From: Salminus brasiliensis
Taxonomy: Eukaryota > Chordata > Actinopteri > Characiformes > Bryconidae
Length of the DNA stretch: 64,000 nt
Direction: 5' to 3'
NCBI RefSeq assembly: GCF_030463535.1
Contig: NC_132878.1
Coordinates: 39,871,554-39,935,553, forward strand
The notes under the pieces: model-generated
Database searches by the model: none
Seen by the model: the letters and a program-made list of their open reading frames with translations, nothing else
Told to the model about the DNA's origin: nothing
Shown here: positions 41,085 through 64,000 of the stretch, one piece after another
How the letters are laid out: each line of letters begins with the position of its first letter
Position numbering within the stretch: position 1 is the stretch's first letter
Translations under genes and position numbers: made by a program

Positions 41085-41265
41085 ACACTACTACCTGCCA
41101 CTGAGCTAACACATCACGTGGGAGACTGGGGTTCAATTCCCGGTCTGGGTGACTATGCTGCGCTACACCAATAAGAGTCCAAACACTACACTGACCCACC
41201 TCTGTAATACAGGTAACCTTGTAAGTCCTAAATGTGTGCTAAATGCCACAAATGTAAATGGGTTG
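41085..41265 (+). mobile_element. tRNA-derived SINE relic
   Basis: GGGGTTCAATTCCCGGTCTG resembles a B box, preceded by a degenerate head and followed by a body ending AAATGCCACAAATGTAAATG. It is a different subfamily from the SINE at 34963. Confidence 0.4.
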
Positions 41266-41446
41266 CTTCTGTCCATATAAGGAGTGCTTAGACTGTGATT
41301 GAATGTCCTTTTTAAGAGAATTCTCTCTCACTAGATGGACCAGACTCGTCTTAATGTGCAGCATACTCTTGGACAGGGAGTGTTCTACATTTGATGCATA
41401 ATAGATTTTTTCCCTTGAGAAGTAACCAAAGCTGGTAGAACATTGC

Positions 41447-41605
41447 TAGAACAGGAGTGGGCAGTTCCGGTCCTGGCTTTATGCTTTTCCTGCTCAAGCA
41501 CACCTGATTCAACTCCCCTGTTGATTGCCAGGTTTAGTCTGTTAGAGCAGGGAATTCAGCAAACTGTGCTGGACTCCGGCCCCTGTTGCCCACCCCTGAA
41601 TTAAA
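41447..41605. repeat. Interspersed repeat (GGGCAGTTCCGGTCCTGG ... CCCACCCCTG)
   Basis: A familiar teleost short interspersed repeat with near-inverted ends: AGGAGTGGGCAGTTCCGGTC on the left, and GGACTCCGGCCCCTGTTGCC with CCACCCCTG on the right. It is noncoding and probably a MITE. Confidence 0.5.
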
Positions 41606-42181
41606 ACATCAGTGACATTAAAAAGTGAATGGCCATGTATAAGATAAAAAAAAAAACATTTCTAAAAGTTATCACTTTGCCTGTTGACATCAATTAGCCT
41701 GTACATGTGAAAACAGGACATTGTTTAAATGGTATGTAAATGCTAGACTGAAAAAGAGTTGAAAACTAACACCAGGTGTCTCTGAAATTTTAAGGATCTT
41801 GAGTTCCTTTTGTCAGTCTTTGGTCTCATCCTCAATGTGAGTTCTGTGGTTCCTTAGCCTTAGGATATACTATTTTGTTTCCTAGTACAATCCTCAGTTC
41901 CGTTGTCTTCTTCGTCTCTTATTTTTCTAATTTGTGCATACCTTAGTATGCGTTCCCTCCTCTTCACAGCTCTGCTGATACTCATACAGATCTGTCTTTT
42001 TGGCAGTATCTTCAGTTGTCTTAAGGTTATGTTTGTTCAAAGCGTTGGTTTACAGTCTGCAGTTGTGGTGGTTTTGGAGTCTGATTGCCAGACACTTCCC
42101 ATTTACAGCCTGGATCTGACATGTCTCAGGCCTTATACCAGTCCTCATTAAAACACTGATCATAGGATGTCAGGTTGAGGC

Positions 42182-53868
<11,687 letters not shown>

Positions 53869-54074
53869 GGCGCACGGGGCCACGGGGGACTGGAGCTGCT
53901 GCCGTTAGGGTGCGGGAGAGCGCAGGGAGCCCCTCGCTGAGAGCATGACTAGCTCTCTGAGCGGCAGAGAGAAAACACACCTGGAGCACGAGAGGAGGAG
54001 GAGGAGGAGAGCTGAACAGGGGTCGGAGGGGGAGTGAGCTGGGCAGGGTGGAAAGAAAATGAGAAACTCAACTC

Positions 54075-54110
<36 letters not shown>

Positions 54111-54200
54111 TTGGTCTCTCTTGTTCTGTTTTATCTCACGTTTACCCCGTATTTTAATTTGATTGCACTGTGTAAACATTCAATTAATACGCAATCGCTG
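53869..54200 (-). promoter_or_regulatory. gata4 5' UTR and proximal promoter
   Basis: GC-rich sequence up to about 54050, including a (GAG)n patch at 53991-54009. A (CT)n tract follows at 54077-54108 (GA-repeat on the sense strand, a GAGA-type promoter element). No TATA box is evident. The transcription start is not determined. Confidence 0.4.
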
Positions 54201-55885
54201 AAATACTACAGCGCTTCTCTCACAACTGCAGCACAACAGCACTCCTGTTCATCTTTAACACCACAGAATTTTAAAGACCGGGTTATATGTTAATTTTACC
54301 GGGTTATATGTGTAAAGTTTGTTGATTATTCAGAGAGAAAATGAAAATGAGAATAAGGAACAGAATCTGTAATCACCGATACCGACAATCTACCCTATAA
54401 CCTCTTTCAGGAGCAGTAAAAAAACATACTGGATCATTTCTATCGGTCCATTCATCATGAAACATGTATAAATGTACTTCTATAAACACTATGTCTCCAT
54501 TTGCCGTCATATTCATACTTTATTTGACCTAATATGTGAATATCTGTACGAAATGTATTTATCAGAGAAAACGTAAACATACTACTACTGCTAGTAATAA
54601 TAATAATAACTATAAGTTAATATTATTATAGGCGAGCTGCTATATTATTATTATTATATAGCAGCGTTAAATAACTTACCCACGTTGGGATGTCTGGCGA
54701 TGTGTGCTAACTTCATGCTCTCTTTCCAGTAAATTCTCAGTATTCCTATATTTCGGGAATAAAAAAAAAATGTGTAAACGTATTGTGGAAAAAATAATTT
54801 CCTTTCGAGTAGTGCATTGAATTCAAAATCACTGAGAATGTGACCAGGGAAAGTCGCAGACCAACAACGGATTGCTGATAAGCAGACCACAGTCAACACA
54901 GAATTTAACGGATTGTCCGACAATGAACGGACAACTATATAAAAAAAATAAAACATAATAATAATATTATTGTGTTATCTCGTAGAAACATAATAACAAA
55001 ACAACATAATACTAATCATATTATTATCAGACAGAAACATTGAAACAAAACTACTGAAGAAAAACAAAAACTAAGGATAATTAATAAGGATGAAATATGA
55101 GATTAATACTGTGTTGGGTGTCAGGAGAGATGGATGTGTTGCTCGTTGCTGAAGGCCGTCGCGCGACGCCACTATTGTCCTGAGTTTTAGGAGTAGGAAA
55201 TGTCGTTGTTGTTGTTGCTGACAGATTTCAAGCCACCATCCACGTCCTTAGAGCACTTCATTCTCTCTCAGCTTCCTCCTGCAGTCTTTCAGTCGTTTCC
55301 CTGGCCTGATATGGGCAATTTATTTTTAGTTTTAAAGTGGAAAAACTATTATTATGGATATTGGTTATTAGGACACACTAGTGTATAAATTATGCACAAA
55401 TTCTCTACGCTAAACTAACCTCAATGTAAAAATAAATCTGCACATTTCCTCTTTACTTTCTGAACTGAAACGTTTTAGTTTTTTATGCCATTACGTTTGC
55501 ACGCGTCACATGTATTTATTTATCAATTTAAACAAGATAAATAAAGCAAATAAACGGTATTAGACTTTAAAATGTCCAAACGTGTGTGTATATATATATG
55601 AATGTCACAGCAATATTTCAATGATTATTCATTAATGTCATGAATTCATGAATGTCTTAGGCTTTCAATCTGTTCTTTTCGCGGAATTTTTAAATAGGGT
55701 GATTTTCTAAAAAAAAAATAAACACACGGTCAGAAATATACAAACAAATCAGAAAATACATACAACATCTCTTATATTTGTTTACATATCACTTAGCAAG
55801 TAGAACATGTTGGTTATTTGACCATTTTCCATGGCAGAATTGGTGCAATTGGAAGGATAGTTTTCCTGACACAGACCAGACTTTT
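54201..55885. other. Upstream flank of gata4
   Basis: AT-rich, with many (AAT)-type runs near 54585-54660 and 54950-55030. Apart from the candidate alternative exon at 54680-54716, no gene or repeat family is recognised. Confidence 0.45.
54680..54716 (-). CDS. gata4: Possible alternative first coding exon of gata4
   Basis: An ATG at 54716 gives 12 codons (MKLAHIARHPNV) plus one G before the donor GTAAGT at 54679. That phase (1) is exactly what the exon starting at 47451 needs, giving ...[13 protein letters not shown]. The last part of this exon and the start of its intron are a near-copy (38 of 40 bases) of the main exon 1 donor region at 53304-53343. The predicted protein would lack the whole N-terminal activation domain and keep both zinc fingers. 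The extent of any 5' UTR is unknown. Confidence 0.4.
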
Positions 55886-55889
55886 AAGT

Positions 55890-56260
<371 letters not shown>

Positions 56261-59200
56261 GTAGACGGTGACACCTTTGCCTTGGTGGTTCTTGTGTTGG
56301 AGAGGAGTAACTTTAGAAAGCAGTGCAGTCACTACCAAAACACTGGGTATATTGAATTATCAAATAAAATTGTGTTGTAATAGTATGTTGTTTTTTTTAG
56401 TCATTACATTAACTGATCTACTTTTATGGATTTTATGAAAAGTAATTAAATTAAATATTGATCTTTAAAAGTAAAACCTTTGCCATCCATATTATGTTTG
56501 GTTCACTTTATTACTTCTTTATTTTCTATTTCTATGGACTCTCAGGATGTCCCAGATTTCACATCTTGTGTGTACACAAATAAGATATACAAGATATATA
56601 CACATATATTATTTTCTATATTTGTCTCACTCCTATCTATGCCACTACTGAGGCACAGCCACCAGTGTACCAGAGGTCCAGTGACAGTAGACCCAGGGAG
56701 AAGAGAATAAGCAGAAACCTCCCTATCACAAACTCTTTCCTTCCAGGCTCCGTCTTCATTCTCAAAGCACACGACTTCCCAGGTTTGGTCATCATCTGAT
56801 GCCCACAGCAGCAACCACTAAGCCACTCAGCCATTGCTTTGTTCTTGCCACTGGGCAGGTCTCAACGGCCTGGCCTGCGATCCCAATCACACTGCTGATA
56901 AAGCAGGTCCTGGCCAGCATGAGCCTGACAGACAGAGTGGCAGAGCACAGCTCTCATTCATCTCATTTATCCATCCATCATTAAAGGGACTTTCAGGATG
57001 AGCCAATTCATTACTTACTCCTTTCTTATCCAAGTAATGACTTCATTTAGGCTAGGCTAGGGTATTCATCCTATGGTGAAAGTTTTTTTTTTCTAAGTGG
57101 CATGCGGGAACCTTTCAGGGGTTTAGGGGAGTATAGATAACAATATAAAAATTAGTTTAACAATGACCAAATTAAAACTGCCATGATTCTAACACAGAAC
57201 TGCTCTTTGCTGCACATTTTGCCATAGAGGACCACTCTCAACATAGCAAAGACACTGACGCATGTCCCTGATACACCTGATGTTGGTGTCCTTGCCTCTG
57301 TTCAGAGTGTGTTGTCCTGTTCACAAAATAATATCTGATCGACAGCATTCTTACTAAAAGTAATCATTAAAGAATGGGACAGAGGGTGATAGACAAATTG
57401 TGAAGCAACAAATGGGCTGTATATTCTGGTACTGTTCACTTATAAAGTTGAGCTATAAGGCAAGTAAAGCTTCTTGTGCAATTCGAAGAAAGGCACCATA
57501 TCTGCTATATTGGGAAATAGCAATTTCACATAATTTCCCCCCATAAAACAGCCTCACCCCTGGTGCCTGTTGTTTGCCTGATTCCTTTTATGAAATATTC
57601 ACTTATGAAAAAAAAAAACCTCAGACACCAACTACCAGGATACTGGAGAGCAAAGTATTACTACTGTTATTGCTCTCTCACACGCCCAGGCCATAGATCA
57701 CACATTAAGCTGCATTGATTTCTTGTCACTTATCCTTTCCCCCATCAGAGGGGAAGACAGCACAGTGTTGGCCTTTCAGTCATTTGCCTTGCGATAATGC
57801 AGAAGAAACTGTAATAACAGTGGCCTTTGGGACAGAACAAGAGTTACCGCCCAATGCCCTGCAAGACACACACCTAAATATGCTCTTACAATTGTGTGAA
57901 ACAATGCATACTACAGAAACGTACTGACTCTGATTTCTTTCATTCCTTACAGTGGTGGTAATAGGAACCAGGGGTGGTGATGTCGACACACAAATATTTT
58001 ATTGACTCTACAGAATGACCTGTGGCCCTCCATGTTAGTTTTATATGCAATACTGATAATGGTTAAAAAGTTTTCTTTGGGTACTACTTTGCCTTGTGAC
58101 TCCCCTATATGTATTTTTTTTAAATGACCTCTCAAAACTACAGTAAAACAATGTTTTCGGCAGTTTCTATAATTACTGCTGCAAACGATTCTGACTCCAG
58201 GAATAGAGTATTAGAGTATAGAGTATTTCCTCTCTGAATGACTCTAAAATACATGAGGCTTGACTTTGATATTATATGGTGGGCAATCAATGAAATGAAA
58301 ATAGTATTCTTTGGGAGGATATGGTCAGTAAAAATAGCAGTAATGCATTTTTACTTGCTTTAAATAAGAAGTGTGCATTTATGACAGACGCGTAGAAAGT
58401 GCCCATGAAAGCGGCTTTCGGTGCAGATCCACAGCAGCGTCTGTGTAATGCCTGAGGGCCAGAACACTGTCAGTGTGTATATGAATGAGGTGCTGGCTGA
58501 AGGAATGGAAGGGGCAGATACAGGGTGTGAGGAGGAGGAGTGACAGAGCTCCGGGATGAAGCTGTGTGTTTCCGAATGGAAAAAAGAAGAGATTCAGCAT
58601 GTTTTGTGAGAGAGCGGGCAGAATTTTAAGAAGATAAGAAAAAGCGTGGATAAATGTGTGTACGCATATGTACTGTATGCCTTCTCAGATCTAGCTCTAT
58701 TAGTGTCCTATGTCTCCCTTGGAAGCCTGAGCAGACACACAGGCTGGAGGGAGTCGCTGGTCCCTGCTGAACCCTACTGGCCCCTCTTCCTGTGGGGCTC
58801 AGGCCAGCAGGACCCCTGGCTCCAGGAAGAACACTTCGGTTGGAGCTGTCGCCAAACCAATCCACAGAAAACATTTATCTTAGGTTCACTTATTTGCATT
58901 TGCATTTCTGTCAATGTTTAAATAGGGACAGATACATGAGCATAGAACATGTCTGATGCAAGGTACAGTCATGACCATTTTCGATAGTGTGTAAAAGTTA
59001 AAAAACAGCCAAATCTGCTTATTTTATTGCAGATTATTATATTTATATAAAAGCAACCTCTAAAGCAAAAATAATATTCATGCAAAGTAAATAAATACAA
59101 TTATGATGTGCACAAGTGGACATCTTACTTCTTACATCTTACAGTACTTAGTAGCACACTCTTTCTTTTGCAGATCTTACAGCTTGTAAATGCTTTTTGT

Positions 59201-60198
59201 AAAGTTGTGGATTGTGCATTTTGAGGTATGCTTCAATCATTTTTTTTTTTTTGCAGTGTCACATTTGTTTCCAGAATTGGCTGATACTGAATGGAATCTA
59301 TTCTTCCATCTACATTTACAAGGGTTCTTATGCCACTGATTGCGGCACAATGTCAGAGCATAATTGTGGGCAAAGTGTTCAGTGTTGACCTAGATATTTA
59401 TAAAACTTCAGATTTTTGTGATGAGGTAACGATTAAGGTGTCTCTTATATGCAGCTCATATTTGTGCAAGCAACATTTTCAAATCTTGTGGCAGGTTCTT
59501 TGCTGTCATATGGGGTTTTGCTTTGCCTTTCCTGTCAGCATATGAGCAGTTCTATTTGACATTTTAGACATTGTACATTGCAAGCTGAAAGTAATATCTT
59601 TTATTAGTGTTCCCTCCACTTTGTAGGCAACAGTGAGCATCATCTACAGATCCTCTACCAGCTGCTTAGAGGACTCCATGGTTGTTGATAGTTAGCACAA
59701 GGTTGGAGGGGTAGGAGAAATTATTATGTTCTGAAATCTATCATCTGACAAACCTTGTCCTGCCCAGCCAGCCTAAAAAAGTCTATAAATGAAATGTTAA
59801 AAATAATCGTTTTATTTGAAGACTTTACCATGGTGGATTTTTTTTGCAAACTTATGCACATGCCACAATTACTATTTAATATTTTAGTTTGTTTTAGTTT
59901 ACAAAATGTAAAGCTGCAGCGCATTACAAAAATGCTAATAATCTTAATTTTTTGCTACAGAGTATTGCTGCCCAAATTTTTGCAACTGTAAGTACAATAT
60001 ATGCGATATAAATTTAATATATATATACACAAAGTCTGAAGTATATATATATATATATATATAGTATAGTATATATATGTTCATTTGTAATGTTTGTTAC
60101 TGAACAGGTGATTAAAGTTTGCATTTAAAATCCCACAAAATTTTCTTTCCCCCCTGAAAGAATCCAAATTCTCACCTCTCCTGTTCTGACCAGGCCTG
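56261..60198. other. Gene-free stretch
   Basis: I see no supported gene. Short open frames near 56480-56840, 57715-57990 and 58626-58921 lack similarity I recognise and overlap frames on the other strand. (TA)n runs occur at about 60018-60063. Confidence 0.45.
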
Positions 60199-60249
60199 TT
60201 GACCTTTGTTGGTTTCTACACCTCTCTTCACTCAAGCCTTCCATCGATC

Positions 60250-60250
<1 letters not shown>

Positions 60251-60289
<39 letters not shown>
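60251..60289. repeat. (GT)n microsatellite
   Basis: About 39 bp of GT, immediately before the possible exon at 60329. Confidence 0.95.
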
Positions 60290-60290
<1 letters not shown>

Positions 60291-60328
60291 TGAAACAGAG
60301 CCTAATCAATGGGCTTTGTGTACTGCAG

Positions 60329-60414
60329 GGACAGGACTATTTGGACATCACTCACAAGCACATTCTCAAAGCTTATCTGAACATGGTGCTATCTCGCGAA
60401 ATCAATTACGCCTG
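60329..60414 (+). CDS. Possible isolated terminal exon, unknown protein
   Basis: After an acceptor TACTGCAG (to 60328), the plus strand encodes GQDYLDITHKHILKAYLNMV and eight more residues to a TGA. The composition is protein-like and unlike the surrounding low-complexity DNA, but I do not recognise the family. It could be the end of a gene whose other exons are outside the window or eroded, or chance. Confidence 0.2.
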
Positions 60415-61679
60415 AATCAGGCCAAGTGGATGCCCTATGTGTGTGTCTATATGCAGAGCCATGCTCGAGCTCTAGTTGACCTGTGAGGACTGCGTTTAAT
60501 CACGTCTATCTGTCATCAAAGTAATGAGCCTTTTCTGAGAGGCCTCTGACCTGTTCATCAAACCTCCAGGTGAAACATTACTGGTGTATTGGAGTAGGTT
60601 ATCTACCTTCGATAGATGGGTGGAGGGTAGGCAAGTTTTGGAAGGAAGCATGTGATCATAATCAATGTATGACACAAGACTCGGCCAAAAACGGTTGCTT
60701 ATTGTGTGTTGGGCTGAGTCTGTGAGTGTTGGGTTATTGGTTTTACGTCCTGTTTTTTTTTTCCAGTTGGTTTTTGAAGCATATCAAAGATGGCTGGTAA
60801 CGTCCTTCCATATACACAAGTCTGGCCTTAAGTCCGACCTCCTCCTTTGCTCCGCAACCAGTTGTCAGGAAATCTCAGGTATCGCAACACAGACTCTGCC
60901 TCTTAGCAATAAGCTTCTTTCTGCATAAGCCAAGTCACAGTGTTACAGGCACTGTACAGTGTAGACTCCAAGCCAATGTATTGCGCTATTGCACCATTAG
61001 ATCATTTCATTGACTAAACAACTAAGCCAATAGACTGCCCTTGCCCTCTGTGTCATTACTGGGTAGGTGTGTAAGGGGAGTTTACAGGCCGAGCTGTGCC
61101 ATGTGTTCATGGCTTCTCTATCCACAACTTTTATTTATAGCCACAGTGGCCGAGAAAGAGGGAGAGTGAGGGATGGATTGATGAAGAGATGGAGCAGGGT
61201 GGCTGGGTCCCAGGACCTCACCCAGAGATAAGAGCAGACCAAAGTCCGGCGGCCGAGCAAACACTGGGCCAGCAGCCCACTGAGTTGCTGATAACGGCAT
61301 GTTCGCTGATGGCCAGTCCACTACTAATGCTACACACAGCATGGGGGCAACTGGTGCTTGCATGCCACATTACATTACATTTGCATGACATACAAATTAC
61401 ATTCATGGTTAAAAAAGACTATTGCCTCTCAAAGTATAACCAAAGCATAATCCCCTTTTAGCTGAATAAAAATAACTGGGGAATTTGAGGAAGCATAGAT
61501 TTTTCAGAAACATACAAAAGATGTCATGTAAATCAGTTGTATCATTCTGATATTAGCATCTCAACTTTGTGATCACTTTGTGACATGTCTTTTTACTAAT
61601 CAGAAATATTTCTATGCACACATACATTATATATATTATATATTATATTGTACATTGTGACAAAATGTCTCAGCAGCTG

Positions 61680-62110
61680 TCTAGTAGTCTGAAAATAAAA
61701 ATAATTGATGGTTACAAAGAAGAAGATGTTAAATAGAATATATGAAAATGACAAGCATCAGGTAGTTGTTTGCTCAGATCTTAATGTAATTAGATATATC
61801 AGTTAACAGGAAGGTCAGATGGTCTAGAAGACCAAAAAAATGTCTTGTCACAAAGGCAAACCAAAACCCATGTTGGACTGCAAAAGACCTTCAGGAAGAC
61901 CTTCAGGAAGATTAATCAGGCTCTGGAGTGTAGTGGTGCACTGTCCTACTGTGCAGCGACACCTGCACTAATTTGACCTTCAGGGAACAGTCATCCGAAT
62001 TTCCTGTGTCTTTACCACAAAGCTGGAACGAGCAGAGGAATCCCACAAAACTAGAAGCAGTTTGCATCAAGGAATCCCCAAACAAGAACCGAAAGGCTGG
62101 CTAAAATAAG
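61680..62110 (+). mobile_element. Tc1-like element relic
   Basis: AGACCAAAAAAATGTCTTGTC, AGGCAAACCAAAACCCATG, GCAAAAGACCTTCAGGAAG (partly duplicated in tandem), AGTGGTGCACTGTCC and GTGCAGCGACACCTGCAC follow the order of the N-terminal half of a fish Tc1-like transposase gene. It is related to the relic at 46110 and heavily decayed. Confidence 0.6.
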
Positions 62111-63467
62111 CATGTATAAGCTGTAACAATTGTATTGTGCACAAACATTTGCTTTTGAACCTTTTCAATTAAATTCCCATTTTGGATTGTTTACATATTC
62201 AAACATTGAAATATTATAATTAATTGAATTGAAATATGTGGACTTCCGACGTTCCTGACATCTTTTATTCACTTAACTAATAATAAAAACAGATATTTTG
62301 ACCAGAGGAGCCCAAACCACAGCCACATGCTTCTGTATGTGGCTTAGAAACTTTGGCAGACAGGTGTTAGTTATAACAGTGTGGTAAATATTTCTTGTCT
62401 CAGTACTGGAAAGTTTGTCTGGTTTTAAAAAGAATTGTATTGAATCACATGTTTTTGTTATTGTTTGTATTAACCAGCCTCTGAATTTGTTACAATTAAC
62501 ACCACTGACTTTTAGCTGAAATGTTGCTAGAAACAAAGCTAACGTTTGTATGTTTTAGCAAGGATATTCAGGTTCAGTACTCTTGTTAAAAAACATTTCA
62601 ATGAAACATTTAATAAAAATGGAATATGTCTGTTGGTGCCTTGCTCTCCCCTCTACATGTAAATATAATAATTTACATATATGCCCCTATATCAAGAGTG
62701 GTGTTTCCATATATGTCATGTCATAAGGAGATGTATTACTATCACATATATACATTCGTTGGATATATGTATACGTTTATAAAATCAATGAAATTCCCAT
62801 AATAAAAAGTGTATGTGCACATATCTTCAATCTACAAGGTATTTTTAAGGTAATTTTACTTAATTTCTTCCATTTATTTAAACATATGGACATTTAATAT
62901 AACTAAAGCAATACAACTGAATAAACCAAATAAACCATTATTTGTAAAATGTAATTAATAAAAATACTATTTGTTTCTGTGAGGAAGATGTTAGGACACC
63001 CCCACATTTGTTACCTGCTCACATTTGTTATTTTACCTCTGGAAAGGTGTTTAAAAAGATCACAGAACACTTAAAAATCAGTTGTTTCACTGTCTACCAA
63101 ATAATTTAGAAATAAAACAACCGCCAGCATGGCCAGGTCAGGATGTCCACAGACCACAAAATGCATAAAGACGTCTCCAACAACCCTAAAAAGTAATTAT
63201 AGAATCTACAGGTAGCTAAGTCAAAGTACAGTGTCGACCATCAGAAAGAGACTGCAGCAGTTTGATGGGACCTGTGCAAGGAGGAAACCTGTGCTATTTA
63301 AATATATATATTAATATAAATATAGTAGTGCAAGTAAGGCAGATCTTGCTTGCGTTTTGCTTGCAATTTCATTCTGGGAGCCTGTTTACTGATTATGGAC
63401 AACTGTAGCTTGTTACAAAGGAGCTCCCCGCAGTTCTCTCCAGGATGAGAAAGAGAAAAGGAAAGAG
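62111..63467. other. AT-rich gene-free stretch
   Basis: No gene is supported. The part 63100-63290 (CCAGCATGGCCAGGTCAGG ... AGACTGCAGCAGTTTGATGG) looks like another worn transposase-type relic, but I cannot place it in a family. Confidence 0.4.
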
Positions 63468-63587
63468 TATGCTAGCCTTCCAGCTAAGTAGCGAAGGCCA
63501 GGAGAGGACGTTAGCCCCCCGGCTAATCAGCCAAAGCCAGTCGAAAGCACACTAGCCTCCTGGCCATGCACGAGAGCCAACACAGAG
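63468..63587. repeat. Degenerate 40-bp tandem repeat, three units
   Basis: Units at 63468-63507, 63508-63547 and 63548-63587 are each exactly 40 bp. They share a core of the form (G/A)(C/T)TAGCC-CC-GC-A followed by AGCCA or GGCCA. There is no open frame of note. Confidence 0.6.
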
Positions 63588-63747
63588 ATTCTAGAGACTC
63601 AGGTTTAGAGAAGTAGGGTAATTTGTGCACTTAAAACATGCGTTGTTGCCTGTGTGTGTCTCTCTGAGCTTTGCACTTGTCTTCCAGTCATGTGACTTAG
63701 CCTCTTCCCAGGTGGAGAATGCAGGCACAGTACCCCTAGTGGTGTAG

Positions 63748-63769
63748 CCCCCCCCCCCCCCCCCCCCCC
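63748..63769. repeat. Poly(C) run, 22 bases
   Basis: Uninterrupted C22 followed by TTTAA. Rare in vertebrate DNA and error-prone in sequencing, so the length is uncertain. The DNA from 63588 to 64000 otherwise shows nothing recognisable. Confidence 0.9.
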
Positions 63770-64000
63770 TTTAACAGGGGCCGTAGAGTTAAAGTCAATT
63801 TGGCACCGGATTAGTTTATTTACTTAATTAGTGCAGGTAGGACAGGTGAGAATGCTAAGAGGATGACATAGGAGAAAGAGGTAAAGTCAGTCTTTTCCTG
63901 GATCCTCTGGACTTCCTCTACTGGGTTTGGAGCGATCCGCTTAACAGTCCACAGGAGGAGATCATGAGAATCGGTTGGCAGTACTTGCCACGCCCTTTGG

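Noticed and set aside
58626-58921. Facing open frames on both strands, possibly an exon.
   Set aside because: No convincing splice sites or family resemblance in either direction.
63468-63587. CRISPR-like regular spacing.
   Set aside because: The whole 40-bp unit is repeated with divergence, with no repeat-spacer structure, and the genome is vertebrate.

Overview
The window is vertebrate nuclear DNA, almost certainly from a teleost fish, possibly an otophysan (characin, catfish or cyprinid type). The evidence is multi-exon genes with GT-AG introns, long CA/TA microsatellites, many Tc1-like transposon copies, L2-type LINE tails and tRNA-derived SINEs. There is no prokaryotic gene, no CRISPR array and no intact rRNA or tRNA gene. 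Species is not determined.

Layout from left to right. (1) 1-1350, plus strand: the last three exons of an interferon regulatory factor of the IRF4/8/9/10 group, 5' end outside the window. (2) 1815-17800, minus strand: ncoa7, a LysM-GRAM-TLDc protein. Its 15 coding exons join in phase to an 831-residue protein, and it has a noncoding exon 1 behind a TATA box and a second, internal first coding exon. The IRF gene and ncoa7 converge on poly(A) signals about 20-40 bp apart. (3) 18832-20436: a Tc1-like transposon with about 210-bp inverted termini and a transposase broken by one stop and one frameshift. (4) 20948-25270, minus: ctsb (cathepsin B), 9 coding exons, 327 residues, catalytic residues all present. 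(5) 25800-27587: a 5'-truncated L2-like LINE. (6) 28633-38634, minus: fdft1 (squalene synthase), 8 exons, 416 residues. Its 4.3-kb intron 1 holds a 1.1-kb trinucleotide repeat, an exact SRE-1 decamer, and a possible plus-strand promoter and exon. (7) 38700-42181: intergenic, with repeat relics. (8) 42182-53868, minus: gata4, 6 coding exons, 390 residues, two GATA zinc fingers. (9) 54200-64000: upstream flank of gata4 with no gene I can identify, only transposon relics, microsatellites and a 40-bp tandem repeat.

All exon joins were read from the sequence and checked for codon phase. The total coding lengths (2496, 984, 1251 and 1173 nt) are all multiples of three. fdft1 matches the usual vertebrate length (human 417 residues); the others are close. 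ctsb, fdft1 and gata4 neighbour each other in human 8p23.1 too, but human NEIL2 has no counterpart here, and ctsb points the same way as fdft1, unlike in human.

The genes are not a pathway. FDFT1 makes squalene at the ER, cathepsin B degrades protein in lysosomes, NCOA7 is a TLDc protein (a family linked to oxidation resistance and V-ATPase), GATA4 drives heart and endoderm genes, and the IRF is an immune transcription factor. The recurring theme is alternative first exons. ncoa7, fdft1 and gata4 each carry a second candidate first exon whose reading phase fits the shared downstream exon exactly. The gata4 one includes a 40-bp near-copy of the exon-1 splice donor. I found no wholly new system; these candidate isoforms are the best leads.
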